DNA of 64,000 bases from Rhyacichthys aspro (Eukaryota > Chordata > Actinopteri > Gobiiformes > Rhyacichthyidae): assembly GCA_036850595.1 (NCBI GenBank), contig CM072168.1, positions 13,631,982-13,695,981 on the forward strand, written 5' to 3'. Numbering within the stretch: position 1 is the first letter of the stretch; the number at the start of each line of letters is the position of its first letter. The position numbers and the translations under genes were made by a program. Shown in pieces: positions 50,601 through 62,604 of the stretch. The notes beneath the pieces were generated by a model that was not told where the DNA came from, ran no database searches, and saw only the letters and a program-made list of their open reading frames with translations.

Positions 50601-51912
50601 GTGGAGGCAATAGGGAGCGGACCAAACCTGATTTATCTGCTGACGAGAAGGTGAAACGGGCCTTTTATCTCACTCAACGCTACGCTGACCCGGTAGTGAC
50701 TCACACAGGCACAACACTTAACCTTCGCTTGTACTTTAACATTACTGCAGATAGGACAGATTCAGCTTGATTTATTGAGAGTACTGCAGCACAAATCTTT
50801 TTTGCTTGTATGTGAAGATCATTTTAAACTACAGAGATTCACCAAACAGACAAATCATTTAGTGATAATCCAAGTATGCACTCTTAGTGTTTTTCTTATC
50901 ATCTCTCACATTTTCCAGTTACCACTGCACACAGCCCTTTATTAAATTAATTTGGAAACATTGTCCTCTGAGGCTTTGTGTTTACTTTGTTTTAAGTGAT
51001 TTTTTTTTTTTTTTGCATCTTCCAGGACTTTTTCTCTACAGTGCTGGATGTATTAACCCCAGAGGATGTCCGTGTATTAGCAGAAAGTGAGGATGAGTTT
51101 ACACGCAAAGGAGAGTTTGAGCGTGTCTTTCCGTCACCATCATCATCTCGCTACCTTCGCTTCTTTGAATGTCCAAGATACCTTAATATCTTACTGGACC
51201 AGTGGGAACAGAGGCATTGGAATAACAGGACCAAAGGTTTGCATTCAGCATTAAAATCTTTTATTTAAATCAAAACCTTGTAAAATATGTGTGTGACATC
51301 CCTTTTCCATTAGGAATAAATCTGCTGAGGACACTGTGTCAAAAAGGTGTCCATCTGGGGACCAATGACCCTGCTCACATGGTGAGAAGCTATGCAAACA
51401 TATTTTTTAAGTATAAAAATGAATCACAATCATCTGTAATATAATTTGTCCCTGTATGTATTTAGTGGTCCAAGTGTAGCTACATTCCCAGAGTTGAAAC
51501 CCAGAAACAAGATTTGGGCAATCCATCAAGATCCAGGTCTGTAGACTATCATCTAATACTCATTACATTATGTCCACGAAATAGTGTACATTTCCGGATC
51601 TGGTAACCAGATAATGAATGGTATATATTAGAAGGTTCAGAGGAAAGTGTTTTTCCTCACAGTTCACTAATTAGCTACTTAGTCTTTTAATTCTTTTTTA
51701 TTCTCTTGCTCCTCAGGGTGATGGTCAGCCATCACCGCCATTTGTGTGGTGATGATGATGATGACGACAAGGGCTCAGATTGTGAAGTTGCCTCTGTTTT
51801 CAGTCCCCCTTTTTCTCCAAGCCCTGGGTCAAGTGTGACCAGCAGTGCCTGTGCTAGTCCTCAGCCCAGCCTCACCCAGAGCCTGCTGCCTCAGCACTTT
51901 GCCTCCCACTGA
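44647..51912 (+). CDS. ttll4: Tubulin polyglutamylase TTLL4
   Basis: TTLL4 initiates glutamate side chains on beta-tubulin and on non-tubulin substrates such as nucleosome assembly proteins, using ATP. Exons: 44647-45192, 45449-45875, 46184-46325, 46403-46479, 46587-46650, 48248-48366, 48541-48651, 48800-48876, 48951-49145, 49240-49322, 49498-49626, 49713-49835, 49917-50015, 50089-50223, 50296-50433, 50596-50692, 51026-51236, 51314-51381, 51466-51536, 51717-51912; all phases match, 1035 aa. Residues 1-440 are Ser/Thr-rich and poorly conserved, followed by an acidic patch. The TTL catalytic domain spans about 445-800, with SLFPFFPPTLYFST, RLLRWKMSTVTPN, DWLGCWGHHMKSP, PPASARGIGIQVIHKWSQ, FDLRIYAYVTSYDPLRIY, MHLTNYSVNK, and the metal/ATP motif DIMLDEKLKPWILEVNISPS. 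The post-catalytic region (FSTVLDVLTPEDVR, SSRYLRFFE) is also TTLL4-type. The C-terminus carries a GDDDDDDKGSD run. Start: first ATG of the long open exon. Confidence 0.95.
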
Positions 51913-52386
51913 GAACCTGTTTACCGCTAGTAGGAGCTCCAAGCTCTTCTTTAGCACCTAAATGACATACGTTTGTAGACACTTACAAAGCCACTGATTT
52001 CATGCTTTTGGAAAACATCTTGGACTACAGTATGAGGATGCTAAAAGTACTAGTCTTAAAATAATACTAAATCTTGTTTAAGATGACAGAGATGCTTTAT
52101 TCCATGGACCACAAATTTGGTGCTGTTTGTAAATAGTCTTCCAGGCTAAACACACTGCACACACATCCTGTGTAAAATGTAGCACTCCCTACTTAGAAAT
52201 ATTCCCTTATTTTTAACATCAACGCAGTTCAATATGATTTGTTACAGAGGATGAGAATTTCCAAAAAGACTTTTTATCAATGCGATAACAGGGAGTTTTA
52301 AAGATAAATATGCAATTTTTGACTATGAAGCAAAATTGAGAACAGGACAAATATCATCTTTAGTATGTTGGATATAAACCCTGCAG

Positions 52387-52392
52387 AATAAA
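52387..52392 (+). terminator. Poly(A) signal for ttll4 (proximal)
   Basis: AATAAA about 475 bases after the ttll4 stop codon. A second AATAAA at 53451-53456 could serve as a distal site, giving a 3' UTR of about 1.5 kb. Confidence 0.4.
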
Positions 52393-53456
52393 ATTACATT
52401 ATTCATCTGAACCTACACATTTGTTTTTTAAGTCTTTTGTCTAGTTATTAATGAATAACAGAACTAAATCTGGAGTCCGCCCACACTTGAGGCTAGCGTT
52501 CTGGTGAAAAGAAACCTATTACAGATCATAAATCTATGCTGGAAGTGGTTATACTCACAGTATGACATTTGTGCAATCCTCGACTTTTACTCTTGCCTTA
52601 AGTTCTTAAGTTTGTGTGTGAACAAGCTGAATAACACTAGCATTAACAGACCAGATGCTTTACTGCTGTGCTAACATTTGTGGAGTTGTATTTTTTTCCA
52701 TTTGGTGGAGTTGCTGACAATATAATGGAAATACTTGAACATCACATAACACTGTTACATGCTAGAAATAGAAAGTGCAGTTGGTGGCACAAATTAAAAA
52801 TTATAAAATAAGTATTTCTCTGATCACTTCTTGAAGAATTTTACTTGAAAAATAAATGCTATAATGTACAGAATAATGTCTTACCTTCAAAGATAACGTT
52901 CTCCTCAGGAAGAAGAAATTTCAACGATTTGTATTTGTATCTGCAGTATTATCTTCATGACATGGTGATCTTTTATGAACAGGTTTCATATGCCATAAAA
53001 CTGGAAATGAAAGCTGTTATTTCATTTCAGCTGTCAGGGTGCAAGAGTTGTAAGTGTTTTACAGGCAAGATTTTATGCAGCTTACTAACAGATGCCAAAC
53101 TGCTAGCTAGCTCAATAGATGTGTTCATTCATGTTGGTAATTGAGAGAAATGGTGTGACAATGTAGTTAAAGACAGACACAACTTTAGGCTGAACTCAGC
53201 AGATCAGCTCGATGCCTAAAACGTGCCCAAAGTTCACACTGGGGATCTTGGTATGGCTAATTATTATTTGTTTGATGCTTTGTTCTGTTTGAAAATGCTA
53301 AAGGTTTATAAAAAAGACAAGTTGAAGGTTGGTGAAAGTTGCTTTGTGTGGCTGTGTGTAACCTTACTAAATTGTAAGTATATTTGGACTAACTTTATTC
53401 TGTACTGTTATTCTCTTTAAAGGGCTATAGAAACTGAGGGCGAACCTCAAAATAAA

Positions 53457-54823
53457 AGATATTTGGGATACAAAGTAACTGATGTGGTTATCTGGGTTGA
53501 TTTATTGTCTAACAAATCATTACACTGGTGAAAAACTGTATTGTTTTAGCTGAGTATGCAAACACACTCAGAGCAGTCAGCATAGTGCAATGATGCCAGG
53601 CTGCTTCATTCAGCAAGTGTCAAGGAAAGACAGTTGTCGGGTATTAATAACTGAGCTTTTCTGTTTAATAAGCAGTGACAGGCATTTTAAGATAAGTACA
53701 TTTATTATTAGTAAGGTGCTTTTTCACAACACTGGTTAGTTTTTTGAGGGGTTATGAACTGAATCTACTGTGCTCGTTTACACTATGCTGTAGTTTAATG
53801 GGCCAGTAAATAAAATAAATTGTTCTAGTCGAAACCTAAAATATGTACTATATTTATTTTGCTTTTAAATGTTAGTAGTATAGTAGATTAGTATAGTATT
53901 AGATAGTAGATTTTTTCAGCTGCAGTCTTAAATGAAAGACTACGGCCTCTGGGTTTGTCTAAAAATAGTCTCGTATGTAATGGCCCAATGAAATTTGAAC
54001 ATGTCCCTGAGGCTGAGCCTTAAACCTAACCAAACAAAATGATGTGGGGAAGAAAAGTAAATAAAAGTGACCATGTATTTTCTCCTGTGTTTGCAGTTCC
54101 CCAAAGCTCTATGAAGCACCATGGTTTTCATTTAAACAATGAAACATATTTCAATTTATCAATTGTCATACTATTTTTTTAAAAACAAAATTGTACTTAA
54201 ACTTATAAATATAAACATTAAACATACATTTAGATTTTAAATTTGTTTACATAAAATTGTAATAGGGTATATTAAAACATACAACTTGTGTTGTTGGCAT
54301 TTCACTCGTCTCATCTCTTGCTTGTCCATCCATTTGATCTTACTCTGGTCAGTGTCCTAGCAGCTGATGTACTTATGTTCACTCTTAGGCAGTATATTAT
54401 CAACCACAACACTGAATGTTACTTTCTTCAAGCATGTTTCCTATGTGCCTTGTCGGCAGAGGTCCCTGCCTCTGTTTATAAACGGTGCATGTCTCCTGCT
54501 TTCTCTCTCTCTCTATCGCTCTGTTGTACTGTGTGTGAATACCAGAGGCCTCTCGCCCCCCAGTCCAGATTTAGACCCTCAGTCTCTTCCCCACTTTCAC
54601 ACCCAGCTTTGCGAGGCCGACCAGTTGAACACAGATTTCCGTCCTCATGCTGATCCTTTGTCTCTGAATTCTCCATTCTTTCCATTCTTTTTGTTGTACT
54701 TTTAACATGTCCTAGCAAGACCTTTTTCGGCAGCTTGCCTTTACAGATGCCTTGGTTTACCAGAAGTAAGCAGGTGGTTCTGTAGTGCTGGTCTGCTGCT
54801 ACAAAAACTACTCTCTTGCAGCT
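53457..54823 (+). other. ttll4-prkag3 spacer and prkag3 upstream region
   Basis: No coding exon was recognised. A TATA-like TTTATAAA at 54475-54482 lies about 345 bases before the prkag3 start codon, and a pyrimidine-rich stretch with CTCT repeats follows. The longest open frames here, on both strands near 54290-54850, resemble no family I know and probably arise from this low-complexity composition. Confidence 0.35.
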
Positions 54824-57800
54824 ATGGAGCCTCTCGCAGAGGTAAGACACTCACAACGTGCCTCATCTAAACAGTGTAATGGGTCTGCATACACTGGCAC
54901 TGGAACAGGCACTATCTTTTTAAAACGTCAGTAAAATCTCACATTCTTCTTTTCACTACTGTATCAATTGCTACTCTTTAAATTTTAAGAGCAATGAGGA
55001 ATATTATCAGTAAATAACAGCAGCAACAGACTGATCAAATAACTTAGACTCTAAAAGCTTCAGTTCCTGTATCATGGCAGTAATGGCACCGATGCTATAC
55101 ACAATTGAGTGCCAATGACAAAGGTCAGCATACCAGAGAAGCTGCTATTTCCTGCACTTAGGCTTGCTGAAAGAGTCACTGGATGTATACTTATTTTATT
55201 TAATCTAGTTTTCACTCCTACATGTCCTTTTTACTGAAAGCCTGTCTACATTTTTTCGTCCACTTAATCATATTATTGAAGTTAAAGTCAATGGCTTTAG
55301 TCCAGCGTTTCTCAAATGAGGACAGTAATCAAAACTGATCTGGTTTTGTGTTTTTAGTTTTAGTTTTAGTTTTCGTTTGTGTGGTTTTAATATAAGTTTT
55401 GTTCATTGAAAAAAGCTCATTATATGTGTTCATTAGGCTTCTACTACATCTTAGACATTCCTCTTTCAGATCCCAGTATTTGAGTTTGACAAAAGTGAGG
55501 ATGAAGAGGAGAGTGAGCTGTCAATCAAAACCAGTGGTACAGACATTCAGTTTGTGTGGCTCTGTGTGGCTGTGACCTGAGGACTAATATCTCAAATCAT
55601 GTCCCTGAGATGCCATCTTGCTCATTCTGTTTAGGTAAATGTCCACATGCAACACATGCACTTACAACGTCTGAAGAACTGGACCCTGACACTTTTATTT
55701 ACATGAACTTCATGAAAAGCCACTGTTGCTATGATGCCATCCCGACCAGTTCAAAATTAGTCATTTTTGACACAACGCTGCAGGTTTGAATTCACCTTTG
55801 TTGCACAATACACAGAATTACAGAGTGTTAGCATCAATGTCCTTAATAACCATTTAACGTGTATATTTTATCAGGTGAAAAAGGCTTTCTTTGCTTTAGT
55901 TGCAAATGGTGTGAGAGCAGCACCATTGTGGGACAACAAGCTTCAATGTTTTGTAGGTGAGCTATACCTCCTCTCTTGGCTTCTGTTGTCTGAGACATTC
56001 TTGTAGTCTATACATAAAAAGATTTACACCACCATTTTCAGTATGGAACATGTAAACATGTGGAGCTGATTCAGCATACAGTGACAACAGTTGGTACAGT
56101 AATACGCTTGGTCATGAAAAGTGCCAGGGCGTGTGACCTACTTTAAGGTGCTCTCCGTGGTTTTTGTAGCACAGCTCTAGAGGTTCAGATTTCTCTGCTG
56201 AGGATAAGGGGTTTCAAGGGTTTCAAGTGATACAGGATGTTTGTGGGTTAACATTTAGTGGTTCAGATATTAAACTATGCTCAAATGGCATCACAACCTG
56301 AGCCGATACCTAAAAGGACTTCTGTTAAGACTATCAGCTACACTCCTCATGGTCTACACACTATACAAACACTTGACTAAAAATACAGGCACAGGATCTG
56401 CTCAGGGTAAATGGTTTGTTCTAAAAACATTTGAATGATATTATTTACTTTCTTGCCTATTTTACAATGTGCTTTGTGAAAAAAAAAAAGTGCATTTGAC
56501 AGGCTACACATGGGATTGATAATAATTAGTTGATAATAATTCAGTGAAAATAACAATATTTAATAACAAGTGTTTGAGTCCTTTATTTCCTGCAGCTAAT
56601 GTGTCTCTATCTCTGCCACAGACTCAAACCCATAGTGTTGAGAAAGGTTAAGGCTTAAATAATTTTGCATCAAAACTCAAATGATGCTGGCTATGATGCT
56701 AACAATGCTACTTATGCTGTGCAAATAATGCAATTTCTCATGTTTTATGTTTTTGTAAGGTATGTTAACCATCACTGACTTCATCAACATTCTCCATCGA
56801 TACTACAAGTCTCCACTGGTGAGCTGTGCTTCTGACTGGTTTCATAAAGGTTTGACATGGTTTGTCTTAAGGGTCAATATCAAGTGGCTGTATATCTAAC
56901 TACAGATGTGTCTTGCTATAATCAAACAGTACCTAATCTATATTTAATTATAAAAATGGATTAAAATGAACTGTATAGCCATGTTGTGTAAAGGATCTTG
57001 GAGCAATGTGTGTCTTTTCTGCAGGTTCAGATTTATGAGCTGGAGGAACACAAGATAGAGACGTGGAGAGGTGAGTGCAAAAGATAGTGTGATTTGTGAA
57101 GTCCAGTGTTTATCACTGAAAAATTCAGTGGTAGATAAATCATTGTAATGGATTACATTTATATTGCGCTTTTTCATCAAGTCACTCAAAGCGCTTCACA
57201 ATTGAGTCCATTATTCATTCACTCCACAGTCACACATTGGTTTGTAGGACTGTAGACCATAATTTGTGGTTTAGTGACTTAGATTGTTCTTTCTTGGCAG
57301 AGATCTATCTCGAGTACTCTTCCAACAAGCTGATTAGCATCACCCCCGACTGCAGGTTAAGTGTTTGTTTTTTAAATCAGCATAACAATAAAATATAAAT
57401 TGGATGTGTTCAAATATTTGTCATGGATGTTCTGCTTGTTAAGACAGCATTAAGACTAACCCTTTTTTCCTCACCTCCAGTCTCTTTGATGCAGTTTACT
57501 CTCTGCTGAAAAATAAGATCCACCGGTTGCCTGTCATTGACCCTACATCAGGAAATGTCCTTAACATCCTCACTCACAAGAGAATTCTCAAGTTCCTTTA
57601 CATTTTTGTAAGTTGACAGTAGAATCCTTTTTTTGTTTTGTTGTTTTTTACTAATTATATTCAGTATAATTGTTTCTTTGTCTTTCTTTTGTACCAGGGG
57701 GCCTTGATTCCTAAACCCAGGTTTTTACAAAAGCGCATCAGTGAAGTGGGGATTGGTACATTTAGAGAGATTGCAACTGTGCAGGAATCAGCTACTGTTT

Positions 57801-58425
57801 TTGAAGCTCTGAGTATTTTTGTAGAAAGAAGAGTGTCTGCTTTGCCTGTGGTCAATGAACAAGGTATCCTATACATAAAACCTCATTTAGTCACTCTTCT
57901 GTAAATATCAGTATTATGCTATAACTGGTTATCATGATAGATCTTGATCACATGGAAAAATGAATCTTCTCTGTAGGTAAAGTAGTGGCCCTGTATTCCA
58001 GGTTTGATGTAATTGTAAGTTATTCACACATTTGCATGATTTTGTGTCTAGAAACAAGTATATTTGAATAACTTTTTGTGTCCACAGAATCTTGCAGCAC
58101 AGAAGAACTACAACAACTTAAACATGACGATGCGAGAAGCCATATTCTCCAGGACCTGCTGGATGGAGGGTGTCCTCAAATGTTACCCTTATGAAACTCT
58201 AGAGACCATCCTTGACCGCATAGCTAAGGCTGAGGTAATACAGACGTTTATGTGGAATAACACAAGTGTCTGTTTTCAAGTTCATCAGGGATGACTTTTT
58301 TCTGTCAGGTGCATCGTCTGGTGTTGGTCGACTGTGAAGAGGTGGTGAGAGGAATTGTGTCTTTGTCTGACATCCTACAAGCCCTCGTTCTCTCTCCAGC
58401 AGGTATTGACGCACTTTCTGCCTAG
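54824..58425 (+). CDS. prkag3: AMP-activated protein kinase gamma-3 subunit, short N-terminal form
   Basis: Regulatory, nucleotide-sensing subunit of AMPK, mainly in skeletal muscle; its four CBS repeats bind AMP/ADP/ATP. Exons: 54824-54841, 55470-55533, 55635-55783, 55875-55956, 56760-56818, 57025-57070, 57301-57355, 57481-57607, 57698-57863, 57977-58014, 58088-58234, 58309-58425; phases match, 355 aa. Core motifs: VANGVRAAPLWD in CBS1, IHRLPVID in CBS2, RRVSALPVVNE and YSRFDVI in CBS3, VHRLVLVD and SLSDILQALVLSPAGIDALSA at the end. The SPAGIDAL ending distinguishes gamma-3 from gamma-1 and gamma-2. The Arg in GVRAAPLWD, whose substitution in pig gamma-3 causes high glycogen, is intact. The N-terminus is short (MEPLAE, then IPVFEFDKSEDEEESE) compared with mammalian gamma-3 of about 490 aa. 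The 6-codon first exon is supported by its donor, phase and position, but an alternative upstream start is possible. Confidence 0.93.
57148..57250. repeat. Dispersed fish repeat with GCGCTTT/AAAGCGC arms
   Basis: A segment in a prkag3 intron reads TTTATATTGCGCTTTTTC, then after about 15 bases CACTCAAAGCGCTTCAC, then CATTCACTCCACAGTCACAC. I recall this layout (a GCGCTTT stem followed by a CATTCAC stretch) as a very common interspersed sequence in teleost genomes. The GCGCTTT and AAAGCGC arms are inverted. Confidence 0.5.
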
Positions 58426-59016
58426 TGCTGCGCGATGTGGTTCATCTCTTCTTTCTCTCCTTTGTCCGGTTCTGCCGATTGCTTCTGCTTTTGTTTCTGT
58501 ATGATTCTCTTCTGCTCACATTAGTTATAACCAACAAGACTTCCTTTCATTTTTTTTAAATTCCCTTTTTCTCATTTTTTCATCGCTGAAATTTTTGTGA
58601 CAATCTTTTTTTTTTTCATCGTCTTTCATCTTTAACATTATAATTCTTAATGGAGGACAATTTTCTCCAGTTACTCTTACCTCAAGCCTTACTTGGAACC
58701 TCCCCTGTCAAAACTCTTAAGCAAATCAAGTACAGTGTCTTCCCTGTTACTTCTGCTCCAAAATCAACAGGCTCTGCACCAGAAGTAAGTCTTCTGAAAC
58801 CTCCTCTGACATGCTCAATGCTCTTTAAAATCCAACACCAACCCTCCATTCCTTCTCCTAAACTTCTTGAATTCAGCCACTGTTTTCAGGCTGCAGTTCC
58901 CAAGACCCCAATACCTCATGCTTCTCTTAGGCAGTCCACAGCCCACAGACCCAGGTAACCTCAGACCCCACGGCCTGCCTCTTTCTATAGTATAGTGCTG
59001 TTTTTTAGGTATAAAT

Positions 59017-59223
59017 TAGGGCTATACAATATCAGGAAAAATATGATGCAATATTTAAATTAAACTGATCACCAAGATTTTTTAATTGATTTAAAGCTTT
59101 GTTTGAGTGAATAACATTAAATAGTATAATTATTACAATTCAAGCAACCTTAGTGATAAAGACCTTGCACATTTATGTTTATATTGTGAGAACAAAAAAT
59201 CTGAGACATATTGTGCAGCCCTA
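59017..59223. mobile_element. MITE-like element with 16-bp imperfect terminal inverted repeats
   Basis: The left end TAGGGCTATACAATAT (59017-59032) and the right end ATATTGTGCAGCCCTA (59208-59223) are inverted copies with 14 of 16 matches. The interior is about 175 bp, AT-rich and non-coding. The GGGCTGCACAATAT end is a motif I recall as common among fish non-autonomous DNA elements. No clear target-site duplication remains. Confidence 0.55.
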
Positions 59224-59446
59224 CAGTGTGCTTTCTAATATGCTAATACAACGGGAATCTGGTACATGGACAAATAATTCCTCCTTTCTTGTTAATAAAA
59301 AACAAGGCTGATGAGGATTAATTGGGAGAGCACATTTGTGTCTATTCCAAACCTAATTAAATCATCAAATATTCTCTCTACAGTGGTACCTATTCCTCCT
59401 GTCTTGTTAAAAACACTTTTACCTCACAGTACCCATGTGGGACTAC

Positions 59447-59547
59447 CACAGACTGTATATTAAGAATGGGTCTCTAATCTGAGGTGCGTTTATCTGGATG
59501 GCTGAGTACCACGATCCATATTCATATGCAGTCATATACAGTCTGTG
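59447..59547. mobile_element. Short palindromic MITE-like repeat
   Basis: CACAGACTGTATAT (59447-59460) and ATATACAGTCTGTG (59534-59547) are exact 14-bp inverted repeats bounding 73 bases. The GACTGTATAT motif is frequent in teleost interspersed repeats, from memory. Confidence 0.5.
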
Positions 59548-62500
59548 TGTCATTATACGTGTCTTCATTGGCTAGTACATTAGGTTTTCAAAATTTTGTG
59601 TTTAGTGAATAATTAATCAGGACCTAACATGTCAAAGTATATAGAGTATGTCTTATTACTTGTACCTTGGACTAAATCAAATAGTATTGAATGTCCCAGA
59701 CAGCTATGAAATGTTTTTCAACTTGAAAAAATGACATGTTAGACCCAGTAATTCAGGTTAATTCTGTACATCAGCATGACATTCTGTTTACATCATTCCA
59801 GGTTTCCCAGTACAAAATCATATATGTAAATTGTATAACTTAATTTGTGTGAGATATTTGTTGTTCAGAGATATAAAATCTACGGTTATCCACATGTCGA
59901 ACCAACTTATATACATATATATGTACTCTGTATGCCACTTACACCTGATGTGATGTAAACTTGGCTTATTCAGTTCTTCAGTGAGATAGAGTCATATTTT
60001 TTGTTTAATGGCTTGTAATTTTCTCAATTCACTGTGTTGAGAAAAACATTTTTAAAAAGTTTTGAGTCGGTAGTAATTAAATGCAACATTGGCTGTGCAC
60101 ATGTACATTCTTCATTAACTTTTTATGTTTTACAGATATTTATGAGACTGAAGACTGAACAAGCTGGAGTTAACGCAAGAAGTAAATTACTTGTAACTGA
60201 GGAAATGTTGCTGTTTTATTGTGAAGGAATACAATGGTGGTACAGTTTCAGATGACATAATAAGAGAAAAAATTGACAGGCATTAGCTAATCAAATTTTT
60301 TTTGCGTGCCATTGCTGCTCACTGAACGTAATGTACAACTGTGCCTGCAGTCACTCAGTCAGAAATGGACCCTAAAGAAAGACAATGAAATGGATGCTAT
60401 TTGCAAACACTGGTTTACACGTAATTCTCTGAACGAGATCTTCCATCTTGTAAATTGTAAAGGTTACTGATGACAGTAATCACTTCATAATGACTCTAAA
60501 GATCCTGTTTGTATTGAAGCACAAATATTCTCTCAAATATATGTGAAAGTATTACATTGATAATAGTAATATTGTAATGGTTTTACATTAATTCAGAGGT
60601 CTGCCTGGTGAATCATAGAGGCATTATTTCTGGCATTAAGTGTGCTGCTTTTTTAAGACACCTGATGTTGAACACAAAGACTGTAAAACTTGTCATCACA
60701 GTGCAGTGAAGCAGAAACTGCTGTTTTGACTTTCTGCTTTAATGTGAAATACATTTTCCCTGTGTTTATTTACCAGCAGTAATTACTGTAGCTGTTGTAG
60801 TAGCAGTTGTTTTGTCATGACTTTCCACTTTTTCTCATGACAATAAAACCAAAAAATACTATTGTTTTAAAGACTATATAGTTCCAGCCAAATTTATATA
60901 AGATAATTTCATACACCTGCTGTATTTGTATTAATGTTGAAAATGAACCACACGTTAACTTCACACCATTACAGTGTCCTTTCTTTGAAAAGGTGAGTAT
61001 TTTTATATGTATTTGTTTATAAAACTAGTTACATCTTAATCCTTGATGATTTGCTGACGTATATGTCCTTTTTTGCATTTGGAGTGCTTGTTCTTAGCAG
61101 CGCTTTTCTGCACAGTTTGAGTAAGTACGGCAAACAAGACGAGTGCGTGCCGTCTGCTGATCCCTTGTGACAGACACCTCACTGTGAGTTGACTGTTCTG
61201 TTTACCAGGGGTGGGTCTGTTAACTCTGCCACTCTACATCCTGGTCAAGTGATCATGAGTGGTGCACATATACAAGTGCATCACAGTTTTCAGAATACAT
61301 CAACTCTTTGGTTTATTGTTTATTCTAAGTTCTACCAATTAACCATCAGTGCAATAGAAATATTCACCGTGGTCACATGATCAGGTCTAATTGTGCTGCC
61401 TCTGTCACTATAACTACAACTGTCAGTGCTATTACAGCAGTTACTTTTTAACAAGATCAAAAACAGAACAATGAAATGATTTGAAGTACAAAACTATTGG
61501 TTGACTTACACTTTCAGTGAGATAATCAAACAGAAAAAATGCACCAGCCTCCTTCACCCTCAGCTTTATCAGTTGCCTAAGCAAACAAAAGGGAACACCA
61601 GTGAGATGTCGCTTCTTCTTTTTGAGTTGTCAGTAGACATTAGGCGCAGAGCCGTGATGTAGTGCTGTTCTACCTGGAGAAATTGGCTCTGACTCCTGAT
61701 TTCAGCAATGGATCCAAAATTGAAGTAAGAGATTGTCTTTCTTAAACTGTATCTATTGCTCCATAGCATACTGTTATTTCTTAAGAGTTTACAATGTTAT
61801 GTCCTAAAAAAAAATTAAAATTGAATTGAGGGTTTGTTTTTTTAAAGCCGGTATAGATATAGTAGTGGACTGAATTTGATTCTCCTGAGGAGTTTATCAA
61901 ATATTTTAAAGAAGAGTCACTACCATCTTTCATCTTTTTATGTTTCATTCATCATTCTTCATTAAACATATGGGCAGGTCTATTTACCTGTACCTCTAAA
62001 ACAACAGTGCAATGTAAACATGACCCACAGGAAAATAATACAAGCAAGTTCATGTATTTGACTCAATGAGGCTGGAGTGAGGAGCCAGAGATGAGTAGAA
62101 CTGCAAGCATTGTGTCTGTAACCTTTAACAAGAGAATATTTAGGACTAAGAGAAAAACATGATGATTTAGTGAGAGTTTGTTATTTTGACATTAACATTG
62201 CTCATCAGAATGGATACTTCAGAGAATGCTACGTAATGCTACATAAACAATGATGAACACGCTCACATTAAATTTAATATATGGTTTAAATTTACGAACA
62301 TTCAACTATTTAAAAATAAATGAGTTATGTTATTGTGGGACAGCATTTCCTATTGTATTTTTAGTGCAGACTTTCTCAGAATTGACAAAGTCCCTTGGAT
62401 GAGAGATGAAAGGTCTTCACCTCAAATTTATGTCCAGATGCCTTGTCGGAAAACCTTTTCTTAAATATGTCCCGGGTGAAAACCTCCACAGACATGTTTT

Positions 62501-62604
62501 TAAAAAATAAAACTGTGTACATTGCTATATTTATATGCTGTAGTTACAGAAATGAATGAATGAATGCTTTTTTTGTTGAAACAATAGTAACTGGTTACTT
62601 CTCA

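Larger units (their letters stand above)
58426..62604. other. prkag3 3' region and spacer to fer1l6
   Basis: AATAAA signals lie at 59294-59299 and 60842-60847. Two short inverted-repeat elements are present (59017-59223 and 59447-59547). A 102-codon open frame at 58650-58958 has no recognisable domain. The rest shows nothing I can name; it should hold the fer1l6 promoter. Confidence 0.4.

Noticed and set aside
54476..54850. 124-codon minus-strand open frame upstream of prkag3
   Set aside because: It overlaps the prkag3 start region in antisense, and its composition follows the CT-rich repeat tract. No family resemblance.
55355..55375. TTTTAG repeats resembling telomeric sequence
   Set aside because: Only about four units, imperfect and not TTAGGG; simple low-complexity sequence in a prkag3 intron.
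58650..58958. 102-codon open frame downstream of prkag3
   Set aside because: The composition is Ser/Pro/Leu with no recognised motif, and it lies after an intact prkag3 stop in likely 3' UTR. No splice link was found.
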